Shown here in pieces: positions 8,462 through 16,869 of a stretch of DNA of 64,000 nt. Positions within the stretch are counted from its first letter, which is position 1. Every line of letters begins with the position of its first letter. The position numbers and the translations under genes were made by a program. This DNA comes from an uncultured Prevotellaceae bacterium (GTDB taxonomy: Bacteria > Bacteroidota > Bacteroidia > Bacteroidales > Muribaculaceae), in the NCBI GenBank assembly GCA_947302275.1, contig CAMYUW010000008.1, positions 1 through 64,000 on the forward strand. Direction: 5' to 3'. Below the pieces are notes generated by a model that was not told the origin of the DNA, did no database searches, and saw only the letters and a program-made list of their open reading frames with translations.

Positions 8462-8710
8462 ATGTCAAAAACCATCACTTTCAATGAACTGAGGCGGATT
8501 AAGAATCGTCTGCCTGAAGGTTCCATCCACACTATCGCCGACAAACTCAACCTGCCGGTTCAGTCGGTGCGAAACTATTTTGGCGGGTCAAATTATGAGA
8601 CCGGGACCAACATGGGCTTCCACTTGGAGCCAGGCCCCGATGGCGGACTTGTCGTGCTGGACGACCCTCAGATTCTGAATATGGCTCTGGAGATATTAGA
8701 TAACGTATAA
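8462..8710 (+). CDS. Small helix-turn-helix DNA-binding protein
   Basis: An 82-residue protein starting MSKTITFNELRRIK. The start at 8462 is chosen over an in-frame ATG at 8408 because the promoter -7 box lies at 8403-8410, which would leave the upstream codon outside the transcript. A helix-turn-helix-like segment is visible (about residues 20-40, IHTIADKLNLPVQSVRNYFGG), followed by the strongly conserved-looking EPGPDGGLVVLDD. Similar small proteins are common in Bacteroidales and are annotated as DNA-binding, but I know of no described target. It precedes the Usp gene. Confidence 0.75.
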   Translation: MSKTITFNELRRIKNRLPEGSIHTIADKLNLPVQSVRNYFGGSNYETGTNMGFHLEPGPDGGLVVLDDPQILNMALEILDNV

Positions 8711-8720
8711 TTCAAGTCTC

Positions 8721-8755
8721 CCAATAAACTCCTAACTCCTAATTCCCGATTAGTT
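8721..8755 (+). repeat. Heptamer tract ACTCCTA-type
   Basis: Five 7-bp units (CCAATAA, ACTCCTA, ACTCCTA, ATTCCCG, ATTAGTT) end exactly at the ATG at 8756. Confidence 0.65.
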
Positions 8756-9859
8756 ATGGACAACAAAAACAACAACGACCCTAACCGCTTGATCACTGTA
8801 GCCATCCACACGTTTGACCGTGCGGTGGAGTTGAAAAACACCCTTGAGGAAGAAGGCATCGAGGTGAAATTGCACAACGTCAACCTTGATGAGAAAGTGC
8901 TGGGATCGGGAGTGAGGGTACGCATACGTGAGCGAGATCTGCCTCAGGCGCTGCAGATCATCGAGTCACCCGAAACAACCACCAGTGACAAGCGCTGTGT
9001 GCTGCTGCCTGTAGACTTTGGCAAATACTCTCTCAAGTCTGTCAAGTTGGGCATGGAATATGCGCGTCGCAGCCGTGGCAAGGTGCTGTTGTTGCACAGT
9101 TATATCAACGAGCGCCACACGATGTCATTGCCCTTTGGCAGTGACCGCTATGAGAGTCCGGAAGACAATTTCAAGACCATCAAGAAGAACGCGCGCCAGC
9201 AGATGGATGAATTCAAGAAGATGCTCACCGACATGATTGCCGCTGGCGAGTTGCCCAAGGTGACCATCGAGACCAAGGTAACTGAGGGAATCCCCGAGGA
9301 GCAGATTCTGCACTATGCCCAAAAATATGACGTGTCGCTTATCGTGATGGGTACGAGTGGCACCAACCGTCGTCGTCAGAACCTCATCGGCAGTGTGGCA
9401 GGCGAGGTAATGGATGCCTGCAAGTTCCCCATATTCACAGTGCCTATAGGAATGCCCGATGTGGGCTTGACCGACATCACCCACGTGGCGTTTTTCTCCA
9501 ATCTCATCCAGCAGGATTTGATTTCGTTTGACCGCTTTGCCCGCCTGTTCAACATGCGCGGTGTTGAAGTGACCATTATTCCCGTGGTTGACAAGAAAGA
9601 CCGCCATTTGGTGGACCAGTCGATACAGCAACTGGTGCAGTACTGCCGCGAGCACTATCCTGAGTGCACATTCAAGTCCAAGCGCATTGCCGCCAAAACT
9701 TTTATGGACAGTTTCGCCCAGTTTGCCAAGGACGAAAACATCCAGCTCATCGCTGTTCCTAACAAGAAATCCAGCATCTTCTCGCGCCTGTTCAACCCCA
9801 GCATCGCCCATCGAGTCCTCTTCCAGACCGACACCCCGATGCTCGTCGTTCCCGTGTGA
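8756..9859 (+). CDS. Universal stress protein with N-terminal DUF2007 domain
   Basis: A 367-residue cytoplasmic protein. Residues about 8-67 (TVAIHTFDRAVELKNTLEEE ... GVRVRIRERDLPQALQII) match the small DUF2007 'putative signal transducing' fold. Two Usp domains follow (about 80-220 and 238-367). The first keeps the ATP-binding motif GTSGTNRRRQNLIGS; the second looks degenerate. The fusion suggests a metabolite-sensing stress protein; the ligand is unknown. Confidence 0.85.
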   Translation: MDNKNNNDPNRLITVAIHTFDRAVELKNTLEEEGIEVKLHNVNLDEKVLGSGVRVRIRERDLPQALQIIESPETTTSDKRCVLLPVDFGKYSLKSVKLGMEYARRSRGKVLLLHSYINERHTMSLPFGSDRYESPEDNFKTIKKNARQQMDEFKKMLTDMIAAGELPKVTIETKVTEGIPEEQILHYAQKYDVSLIVMGTSGTNRRRQNLIGSVAGEVMDACKFPIFTVPIGMPDVGLTDITHVAFFSNLIQQDLISFDRFARLFNMRGVEVTIIPVVDKKDRHLVDQSIQQLVQYCREHYPECTFKSKRIAAKTFMDSFAQFAKDENIQLIAVPNKKSSIFSRLFNPSIAHRVLFQTDTPMLVVPV

Positions 9860-9871
9860 GATGATGTGGCA

Positions 9872-10876
9872 TTAAGGCAGTTGTTGCAGGAGTTTTTCAA
9901 TTAAACGGGGCTGGGCATAGTTGTCCAGCTCCTGTTCTTTTATCCAGATGTATTCAGGTGGTAGGGTGGGGCGTGACTGGGGTTCGGCAAGGTAGAAGTT
10001 GGCCAGCAGGACGCGGTGGGTGAGCACGTGCTTCACGTTACTGGCCAGCAACGATAGTGGACAACCCAGGTCGGGCAGGGGAGCATCCTCAATGAGCAGA
10101 GGTTCCCACAGGCCTTGCCAGATGTCTCCGGCGGGACGACGGCGCATTGCCGTCATCCCCTCGTGACGGATGTAGATGTAGGTCAGGTGGCGCTCTTTGA
10201 CCTTGAGTTTCTTTTCCTTGACGGGCAGTTGACCGACGCTCCCTGTACGCAAAGCGTCACAGGTCTCGGCAAATGGGCAGTCCTGGCAACGTGGCGAACG
10301 GGGCATGCACCAAGTGGCGCCAAAGTCCATCATTGCCTGATTGAAGGTGCCTGCATCCTCCTGGGGCAGCAGCTCGTTGGCAAGCGCTTCGAAGGTGTGT
10401 TTGCCTCGTGTGGTGTTGATGGGCACATCGATGCCGTAGTGGCGTGCCAATACACGATAAACGTTACCGTCAACAGCAGCCGCAGGAAGACCAAATGCCA
10501 TCGATCCCACAGCTGCGGCAATATAGTCACCGACGCCTTTCAGGGCATGAATCCCCTCGATGGTTCGCGGAAAACCGCCTTGCTCGACAATCTGTTGCGC
10601 TGCGGTGTGCATGTTGCGGGCACGACTATAATAGCCTAATCCTTGCCACAACCGCAATACCTCGTCCTCACTGGCGGCGGCCAGCGCTTCAACCGTGGGG
10701 AAGCGTTCCATAAAGCGGTGCCAGTAGTCGGTGCCTTGGTCGATGCGTGTCTGTTGCAGGATTACCTCACTCACCCAAATGCCGTATGGGTCGCCGATAC
10801 CACGCCACGGCAGTTCCCGCCCATATTGCGAGAACCACCTCAACAACACCGTTGCAAATGACGACCGCTCTTTCAA
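9872..10876 (-). CDS. mutY: A/G-specific adenine glycosylase MutY
   Basis: A 334-residue DNA repair enzyme that removes adenine mispaired with 8-oxoguanine. Visible features: catalytic Glu37 in SEVILQQT, the helix-hairpin-helix LKGVGDYIAAAVG (about 112-124), catalytic Asp136 in AAVDGNVYRV, a 4Fe-4S cysteine set C-x6-C-x2-C-x5-C (about 189-205), and a NUDIX-like C-terminal domain (about 225-334) that reads the 8-oxoG strand. The start codon is TTG at 10876: a stop lies just upstream, and no ATG occurs before the catalytic region. It lies 8 bp after the upstream LRR gene on the same strand, so the two may be co-transcribed. Confidence 0.95.
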   Translation of the reverse strand: MKERSSFATVLLRWFSQYGRELPWRGIGDPYGIWVSEVILQQTRIDQGTDYWHRFMERFPTVEALAAASEDEVLRLWQGLGYYSRARNMHTAAQQIVEQGGFPRTIEGIHALKGVGDYIAAAVGSMAFGLPAAAVDGNVYRVLARHYGIDVPINTTRGKHTFEALANELLPQEDAGTFNQAMMDFGATWCMPRSPRCQDCPFAETCDALRTGSVGQLPVKEKKLKVKERHLTYIYIRHEGMTAMRRRPAGDIWQGLWEPLLIEDAPLPDLGCPLSLLASNVKHVLTHRVLLANFYLAEPQSRPTLPPEYIWIKEQELDNYAQPRLIEKLLQQLP

Positions 10877-10884
10877 CTCTTATC

Positions 10885-12660
10885 TTACTCTAGGGGTTGG
10901 ATGTTTTTAAAATTCTTCCAGTTTTTGGCGCTGCGGTAGGCGCTGACCGATGTTGCTGGAACAAAGACTTCCACCTTGTTGTTGCTGACGCCATCGAGTT
11001 TTGGCGGCAGTGTGGCATGGCACTCGATGCGTGTGAGGCTTTTACATTTCTCGGCCACTTTCTTGCCCAGTTCCTTAGTGCTCTCTGGCAGAACGAGTTT
11101 GGAAATTGCAGTCTCACGAAGGGCATTATCGCCGATGCTGGTCATGCCGCTGCCCAGGTCGATGGCTGTCAGGGATTCACAGTTGCGGAACGCCTCTTTT
11201 CCCATCATGGTGCATGCATCGGGCACGACAACGCTCGTTAGCCCTTTGCAACTCTTGAAGGCACGTTCGCCCAGCGTGGTCAAGGTCTGCGGCAGGTCAA
11301 TTGACCTGAGTGCGCATCCCTCAAAGGCCTCCTTGCCGATACCCGTCAACCTCGTGGGAAAACTGGCTTCGGCAAGACTCTTGCACTGCTTGAAAACCCG
11401 CGGCAGCAGAACGCTAACCCCTTGAGGCACGTCAACACTGCGCAAGTTTGAGCAGTTCTCAAAGGCCGACTCGCCAATCATGTTCAAGCCCTCAGGAAAC
11501 TCGATGCTCAACAATTGGGTACAATCCGAGAAGGCACCGGTAGGGACTGCACTTAATCCTGCGGGCAGAACCACATCGGTCACATGAGAGCCTGTGAAGG
11601 CGTATTCACCCATGCGTGATAATGAAGCGGGCAGGTTGATGCCGGTGAGGGCACTGCCTGCAAAAGCGCGGCGGCCGATTTCTTCCACATCGTCGGGTAT
11701 CGTGAATGTGCCTTTTCGGGCCATGGGGCACAACAGCAGGACACGCCCTGTGTTGTCATAGAGCACGCCTTCCTCGTGGGTATAATAACGGCTGCCATTC
11801 TCCACTGTAATTTCCTCCAGCTTTTTCATCGTACCCAGGTCATCATTGGCGATTTGAGTAGATGCCGGAATGTCGAGCACGACGATAGGAGTGCCCTCAA
11901 AGGCCTTGGCTCCCAGAGTCATCAGGCCTCGTGGCAAGGTGACGTTTTTCAGTCCGCTGTCCTTAAACGCCTTGTCGCCGATTTCGGTCACGCTTCGCGG
12001 GATAGAGATACTTTTCAGGTCTGAACAGTCATAGAAACACTCTGAACCGATGCTTTGCAAGCCCTCGGGCAGCACGATATATTCCAGCCGTGAACAGCCG
12101 CTGAAGGCATCGGATTCCAATGAACGCACGCCATTGGGCATAATCACCTCTTCGAGGTGCGAGCAACCGCGCAGGGCACCGCTATCGATGCGTTTCAGCC
12201 GCTCAGGCAGCAGGATTGAACGCAGATGGGTGGCATAGGACAGGCAGTCGCCCAGCACATCACGTTCGCCATGTCCGCCCAGCAGGCCACCATTGTCTGA
12301 ATTCATGATGCGTGCGCGCTCCAGTTCCAGATCAATATAGTTATCTACCTTCTTGTCGCGGTTATCGACACATCTCGAGCGTTCACACAATCGCTTGATG
12401 AACTTGAAGTCCTTGTAATCCATGGGACCCTCGATATGCAGCAGGCGAACGCGGTCTCTCATCTCTTGGGGCATCTTTTCCTCAAGGGTGCCTGGATTGG
12501 ACAGCCTGATTTCCACGACGTCGCCGTAGCTGCTGGTGCGGCTATAGCGGTCGCGCACTGCACGGCTGCCATATTGGGCATTGACCGTGCTGGTGGTCAT
12601 CAACACAAGCAGCAGGGCTGCCATCGTGCAAAAGAAATGTCGGTTTGTCATCTTCTTCAT
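10885..12660 (-). CDS. Secreted BspA-type leucine-rich-repeat protein
   Basis: A 591-residue protein with a signal peptide (about 1-28, ending VNAQYG) and about fourteen BspA/LRR_5 repeats from residue 120 to 560 (pattern IGxxAFxxCxxLxxxxLPxxLxxI, for example SIGSECFYDCSDLKSISIPR). Unlike the other LRR proteins in the window it has no dockerin-like tail; it ends in VFVPATSVSAYRSAKNW-type sequence, a common capping end of this family. It is probably an exported or surface protein involved in adhesion or polysaccharide binding. The position directly upstream of mutY appears incidental. Confidence 0.88.
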   Translation of the reverse strand: MKKMTNRHFFCTMAALLLVLMTTSTVNAQYGSRAVRDRYSRTSSYGDVVEIRLSNPGTLEEKMPQEMRDRVRLLHIEGPMDYKDFKFIKRLCERSRCVDNRDKKVDNYIDLELERARIMNSDNGGLLGGHGERDVLGDCLSYATHLRSILLPERLKRIDSGALRGCSHLEEVIMPNGVRSLESDAFSGCSRLEYIVLPEGLQSIGSECFYDCSDLKSISIPRSVTEIGDKAFKDSGLKNVTLPRGLMTLGAKAFEGTPIVVLDIPASTQIANDDLGTMKKLEEITVENGSRYYTHEEGVLYDNTGRVLLLCPMARKGTFTIPDDVEEIGRRAFAGSALTGINLPASLSRMGEYAFTGSHVTDVVLPAGLSAVPTGAFSDCTQLLSIEFPEGLNMIGESAFENCSNLRSVDVPQGVSVLLPRVFKQCKSLAEASFPTRLTGIGKEAFEGCALRSIDLPQTLTTLGERAFKSCKGLTSVVVPDACTMMGKEAFRNCESLTAIDLGSGMTSIGDNALRETAISKLVLPESTKELGKKVAEKCKSLTRIECHATLPPKLDGVSNNKVEVFVPATSVSAYRSAKNWKNFKNIQPLE

Positions 12661-13023
12661 TGTTTTATGGGCTATTTTCCTGCAAAATTAGGCAATCTCT
12701 ACGACCATTACAACAATTCCTCTGTTTTTTCCATGAATGATAGCCCCCGCTACAGTTGTTGCAACGAGGGTGGTCATGAATAATATTGTCTCTGAAAGGT
12801 TGGTCTCACCACCCTCATAGATGCTCTGAACGCCGATGCGGTCTTGTCGTTTGAATCGGCGGCGGTGGGGATCTTATACTGCATGAATGGCACAATGCGC
12901 TAAGAGCATGACTAATTTTTAGAAGGATTACTTTTATTTATTTGTGATTTGGGGGCGTTTTAATTAAAAATGTGTATATTTGCAAAAAAATATTTAATAG
13001 TTAACCTCCAAAAGATCAGAATT
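12661..13023. other. Divergent intergenic region with possible decayed reading frame
   Basis: This 363-bp spacer lies between the minus-strand LRR gene and the plus-strand porin gene. It holds a minus-strand -7 box TAATTTTG at 12683-12690 for the LRR gene, and an inverted repeat GAGGGTGGT / ACCACCCTC (about 12766-12774 and 12810-12818). On the minus strand a frame of about 62 codons without stop (roughly 12884 to 12688) has a protein-like look (fragments IYEGGETNLSETILFMTTLV and VAGAIIHGKNRGIVVMV) but no start codon at its head. It may be a gene remnant. Confidence 0.4.
12975..12982 (+). promoter_or_regulatory. Likely -7 box for porin gene
   Basis: TATATTTG fits TAnnTTTG. A TTTG lies at 12948-12951, but the 23-bp gap is longer than usual, so the -33 element is uncertain. 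Confidence 0.5.
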
Positions 13024-14145
13024 ATGATGAAACGACTACTATTGACCCTGTTGGGCACGATGTTGCTTTTCCCGATGTTTGCCCAGGGTGACGGCAACAA
13101 TGCGATATTTACAAAGCCCAAGTTCAGTGGCTTTGCCATGGCATCTTATCAGGCTACTTTCCAGGATGGTAATAACAGCAACTCGTTTGACTTGAGGCTT
13201 GTCAGGGCTTCAATCGAGGGCCGCATCCTCAACGATTTCTATTACAAGATCCAGGGCCAGATCAACGGTAACACGACTACGCTGGGCAGCAGTCCGCGAC
13301 TGGTGGACTACTTCATGGAGTGGCAGAAGTTTGACTTCTTCCGTGTGAAGTTGGGCCAGTTCAAACGCCCGTTCACCTATGAAAATCCGATGAATCCCAT
13401 CGACCAGGGCTTTATGGGCTACTCGCAGCCAGTAAGCAAGTTGGCGGGCTTTAGTGACCGCACGGGAATGCACGCCAGCAACGGACGTGACATCGGTCTC
13501 CAGTTCCAGGGCGACTTCCTCAAGAACAGCAGCGGCCGCAACCTGCTCCATTACCAAGTGGGCGTGTTCAATGGCCAGGGCATCAACGTCAAGGATGTGG
13601 ATGAAAGGAAGGATATCATTGGCGGTGCATGGGTTATGCCCATCAGTGGTATGCGTCTCGGCGCTTTTGGTTGGGAAGGTTCCTATGCCCGTAAGGCAGG
13701 CGGTCAGGTTGTGAGCCTGCGTCAACACCGCTACGCCCTCAGTGCTGAGTATAAGAAGGGTGACCTGCAGCTGCGCACCGAGTATATCCATTCAACGGGA
13801 CGTGGATTTGCCACCACTCACCAAAACTCTGCTAATGCCAGCGATCTTACCATTAAGACCTATACCGACAAGTACGACAAAGATGTGGCCAATGACAAGG
13901 CTGATGGTATCTATGCTCTCGCCATTGTCCCTGTAATCAAGGATAAACTGATGGCTAAGGCCCGTTATGACCTCTATCGTCCTACCGCCACATCGGTGGA
14001 TGCCAAAACCAACTATGAGATTGGTTTGAATTACCGCTTCTGCAAGTACCTTGAGGCTCAGACCGAGTATTGCCTGACCCACGACCGAGCTCTTGACAAG
14101 CCCAACTATAGCACCATCTTTGTGCAGCTTTCTATCCGGTATTAA
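13024..14145 (+). CDS. Outer-membrane porin, phosphate-selective OprO/OprP-like
   Basis: Translation from ATG at 13024 (or 13027) gives about 373 residues beginning with a signal peptide (MMKRLLLTLLGTMLLFPMFA). An upstream in-frame ATG at 12970 lies ahead of the -7 box and is rejected. The mature protein shows alternating beta-strand patterns, the motif RLVRASIEGRILNDFYYKIQ, and a terminal aromatic beta strand (FVQLSIRY), typical of OprO/OprP-type 16-strand porins in Bacteroidota. The natural solute may be phosphate or small organic acids. It stands upstream of a C4-dicarboxylate transporter, which hints at dicarboxylate uptake. Confidence 0.8.
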   Translation: MMKRLLLTLLGTMLLFPMFAQGDGNNAIFTKPKFSGFAMASYQATFQDGNNSNSFDLRLVRASIEGRILNDFYYKIQGQINGNTTTLGSSPRLVDYFMEWQKFDFFRVKLGQFKRPFTYENPMNPIDQGFMGYSQPVSKLAGFSDRTGMHASNGRDIGLQFQGDFLKNSSGRNLLHYQVGVFNGQGINVKDVDERKDIIGGAWVMPISGMRLGAFGWEGSYARKAGGQVVSLRQHRYALSAEYKKGDLQLRTEYIHSTGRGFATTHQNSANASDLTIKTYTDKYDKDVANDKADGIYALAIVPVIKDKLMAKARYDLYRPTATSVDAKTNYEIGLNYRFCKYLEAQTEYCLTHDRALDKPNYSTIFVQLSIRY

Positions 14146-14224
14146 TTGGGACTTAGGAAAGAGAGATTAAGGATTTCTCTTATCACTAAATGGTTGTAAA
14201 CTATTCACTAAAAATTGAAAAGAT

Positions 14225-15688
14225 ATGTCATTAATCATGATTCTTCAACTCTGTATCGTGCTGGGTGCTTTGTGGCTTGGCTCGCGATACGGTAGCCTTG
14301 CTCTGGGTGCCATCTCGGGCATCGGCTTGGCCATCCTTGTGTTTGGCTTTGGTATGAAACCGGGCACACCGCCCACCGACGTGATTTACATCATCATTGC
14401 TGCCGTCACCTGTGCGGGTATCATGCAGGCCTCGGGCGGTATGGACTGGCTGATCCAGTTGGCCGAAAAGATGCTGCGCAAGCATCCTGACCGCATCACG
14501 TTCCTCGCACCGCTGGCCACTTTCTTCCTGACGGTGCTTGTTGGTACAGGTCACGTGGTTTACACCTTGATGCCCATCATCTGCGACATTGCGATTAAAA
14601 AGGGCATCCGCCCCGAGCGTCCCTGTGGTATCGCCAGTATCGCCTCGCAGATTGGTATCACCTGCTCACCTATTGCCGCAGCGGTAGTGGCCTTTATCAC
14701 CATCTCGGGTGCTAACGGTTACACCATTTCCATTCCTCAGGTACTCATGGTTACCATCCCCGCCTGTCTGTTGGGTATTTTCACAGCCTCGGTCGCTTCC
14801 TACAAGCGCGGTAAGGATCTTGACAAGGATCCCGAGTTCCAAAAGAAGATTGCCGATCCCGCCCAGCGCGAGTACATCTATGGCAGCAGTGCCACTACCC
14901 TTGACAAGAAGATTGCTCCCGAGAGCAAGCGCGCCGTGTATATTTTCTTCGGTGCCCTGCTGGTCATTGTGTTCTTTGCCATCTTCCAGGATCTGCTGCC
15001 CGCCTACGATACCATCAAGGCTATTGACGGTGACGCTACCGTTGAACTCATCGGCTCGCGTGTGACCATCACCGCCGACCAGTTGGCTAAGTTGGGCATC
15101 GCAGTTGATGGCTTGACCATGATGCATCCCACTCCGTTGAAAATGAACCTTGTCATCCAGATTGTGATGATTACCGCCGCCGCGCTGATGATCATCTTCT
15201 GCAAGGCATCGCCTAAGAAGGCCATCGCGGGTCCCGTTTGGCAGAGTGGTATGGTAGCCGTTGTCGCCATCTATGGTATCGCTTGGCTGGCCGACACTTA
15301 CTTCGCCAACTACCTGGGCGAAATCCAACAGATGCTGGCAGGCCTGGTAGAGCATTACCCGTGGTCAATTGCGTTTGCGTTCTTCCTGGTGTCGGTGCTC
15401 GTCAACTCGCAGGGTGCAGTGGTCGTTTCCATGTTGCCGCTGGCTTATGGACTCGGCATTGACGGCTGGATATTGTTGGGTGTGCTGCCTTCAGTATATG
15501 GCTACTTCTTCATCCCCAACTACCCCTCGGATATCGCCACCGTGAACTTTGACCGCACAGGTACCACCGTCATCGGCAAGTATCTGTTGAACCACTCGTT
15601 CATGATGCCCGGTCTGGTTCACACCTTCGTGGCCTGCGTCGCCGGCTACCTCATCGCCTTCCTCTACCACTCGATGGGCTGGATTTAA
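14225..15688 (+). CDS. dcuB: Anaerobic C4-dicarboxylate transporter, DcuA/DcuB family
   Basis: A 487-residue inner membrane carrier with about ten to twelve hydrophobic helices and the family motifs VTCAGIMQASGGMDWLI and ASQIGITCSPIAAAVV. Dcu carriers exchange fumarate, malate or aspartate for succinate during fumarate respiration, which fits an anaerobic, succinate-producing gut bacterium. A hydrophilic insert of about 90 residues (about 195-300) contains a membrane helix. The next structure is a strong terminator, so it is probably the last gene of its unit. DcuA versus DcuB cannot be separated with certainty by eye. Confidence 0.88.
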   Translation: MSLIMILQLCIVLGALWLGSRYGSLALGAISGIGLAILVFGFGMKPGTPPTDVIYIIIAAVTCAGIMQASGGMDWLIQLAEKMLRKHPDRITFLAPLATFFLTVLVGTGHVVYTLMPIICDIAIKKGIRPERPCGIASIASQIGITCSPIAAAVVAFITISGANGYTISIPQVLMVTIPACLLGIFTASVASYKRGKDLDKDPEFQKKIADPAQREYIYGSSATTLDKKIAPESKRAVYIFFGALLVIVFFAIFQDLLPAYDTIKAIDGDATVELIGSRVTITADQLAKLGIAVDGLTMMHPTPLKMNLVIQIVMITAAALMIIFCKASPKKAIAGPVWQSGMVAVVAIYGIAWLADTYFANYLGEIQQMLAGLVEHYPWSIAFAFFLVSVLVNSQGAVVVSMLPLAYGLGIDGWILLGVLPSVYGYFFIPNYPSDIATVNFDRTGTTVIGKYLLNHSFMMPGLVHTFVACVAGYLIAFLYHSMGWI

Positions 15689-15708
15689 ACGACACCAATT
15701 GGATAATT

Positions 15709-15751
15709 TGACAGCACGGGCCGACGATGAGTGGGCCCGTGCTGTCATTTT
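15709..15751 (+). terminator. Strong hairpin terminator after dcuB
   Basis: A perfect 14-bp stem TGACAGCACGGGCC / GGCCCGTGCTGTCA with an 11-base loop is followed by TTTT. It sits between convergent genes and may serve both strands. Confidence 0.8.
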
Positions 15752-15772
15752 CAATTGGGGTTATGTGGCTCT

Positions 15773-15967
15773 TTAATCGTCGACGATGACGCGGGTGACG
15801 ATGGGCTTGCCGTTCTCGTCGATAAGGGGCGTTAATCCTGCGCCACTGCCGTAGCCTACTAACAGGTAATTCACGCCTGTTACCGTGTCAACGATAATAG
15901 ATGCCTCTTTACAAAGACCTTTCATTTCGCGGTCTCTCCAAACAAATCTTTTCGGTTCCTTGCCCAT
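15773..15967 (-). CDS. Small DUF6440-like protein
   Basis: A 64-residue protein starting MGKEPKRFVWRDREMK. The ATG at 15967 is used because a minus-strand -7 box lies at 16004-16011, making a more upstream in-frame ATG (16006) impossible. The core IIVDTVTGVNYLLVGYGSGA followed by GLTPLIDENGKP matches the small DUF6440 family as I remember it. No catalytic residues are evident and the function is unknown. Confidence 0.7.
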   Translation of the reverse strand: MGKEPKRFVWRDREMKGLCKEASIIVDTVTGVNYLLVGYGSGAGLTPLIDENGKPIVTRVIVDD

Positions 15968-16003
15968 AATGTATCGATTATGATTATTGGTTGATTGATG
16001 GTG

Positions 16004-16011
16004 CAAAGATA
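16004..16011 (-). promoter_or_regulatory. Minus-strand -7 box for DUF6440 gene
   Basis: Reads TATCTTTG on the minus strand, 36 bp from the start codon at 15967. No clear -33 TTTG was found. Confidence 0.5.
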
Positions 16012-16034
16012 AGGGAAAATCACCAAATTAGTTA

Positions 16035-16042
16035 TATCTTTG
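16035..16042 (+). promoter_or_regulatory. Plus-strand -7 box for DUF169 gene
   Basis: TATCTTTG, about 32 bp before the chosen start at 16075 and only 23 bp from the divergent minus-strand box, so the two promoters should interfere with each other. Confidence 0.55.
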
Positions 16043-16074
16043 TAACGATTAATGGATTATCAAAAGCATATGAT

Positions 16075-16779
16075 ATGGAATTGAGGGAGTTTATTCAGAG
16101 TTTCAGAGAGGCGTTCGGGGAGAATGCGCAGTTGCCCTTGCTGTTTAGGTATAGTGACACACCGGTGGACGATACTTCCAAGATTGGCGGGTGCTTCTTT
16201 AAAGGTTTACAGGCGGCACGTGAGGGCACGCCAGTGGCATTGAGTGCCGAGGTGATCGGCTGTGGAGGTGGCAAACTGTATACGGGCTTCAGTGATATGC
16301 CTGAACGGGTGCCTAACTTTGTCTCAATCACCGAGAAGTACAAACGTACGCCCGAAATGGTCGCCGACTACGTCAAGCGCCTGGAAATGCCTCGTGCCAC
16401 CAAGCCTTACTTGAACTTCGTTAGGATTGACAAGGCCGAGACGCTTGACGGTTATGAGGGCGTGATGTTCTATGCTACGCCTGACATGCTGTCGGGACTG
16501 TGTGGATGGGCTTTCTATGACTCCAACGAGCCCGATGCAGTGGTCGCCCAGTTCGGGTCAGGTTGCAGCACGGTGGTATCAATGACTGTGGTCGAGAATG
16601 CTCATCGAGGGCAGCGTTGTTTCCTTGGCCTGTTTGACCCGTCGGTAAGACCTTGGGTAGGCAAGAACGAGTTGAGTTTCACCGTGCCCATGAGCCGATT
16701 CACTGTGATGATGGGCACGATGCGCGAATGTTTCCTGTTTGGCTCCCATGCGTGGGAACGTATCAAGGCACGCCTGTAA
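16075..16779 (+). CDS. DUF169 family protein
   Basis: A 234-residue protein read from MELREFIQSFREAFGENAQLP. The upstream in-frame ATG at 15991 precedes the -7 box and is not used. The sequence LPLLFRYSDTPVDD, the glycine-rich GCGGGKLYTGF and FGSGCSTVVSMTVVENA match the DUF169 family (about 230 residues, common in anaerobes). No signal peptide is visible. The biochemical role of DUF169 is not established; the conserved cysteines might bind a metal or cofactor, which is speculation. Confidence 0.8.
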   Translation: MELREFIQSFREAFGENAQLPLLFRYSDTPVDDTSKIGGCFFKGLQAAREGTPVALSAEVIGCGGGKLYTGFSDMPERVPNFVSITEKYKRTPEMVADYVKRLEMPRATKPYLNFVRIDKAETLDGYEGVMFYATPDMLSGLCGWAFYDSNEPDAVVAQFGSGCSTVVSMTVVENAHRGQRCFLGLFDPSVRPWVGKNELSFTVPMSRFTVMMGTMRECFLFGSHAWERIKARL

Positions 16780-16813
16780 ACCATGTTATAGAATGTGAAT
16801 TGCGCTATAATCG

Positions 16814-16845
16814 TTTGGGTTGTGGCGGTTTTTCTATTATATTTG
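16814..16845 (+). promoter_or_regulatory. Canonical Bacteroidota promoter for esterase gene
   Basis: TTTG at 16814-16817, a 20-bp gap, then TATATTTG at 16838-16845. It is 25 bp before the ATG at 16870 and supports that start. Confidence 0.8.
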
Positions 16846-16869
16846 CAGAAACTTTCACAACGAAACGAT

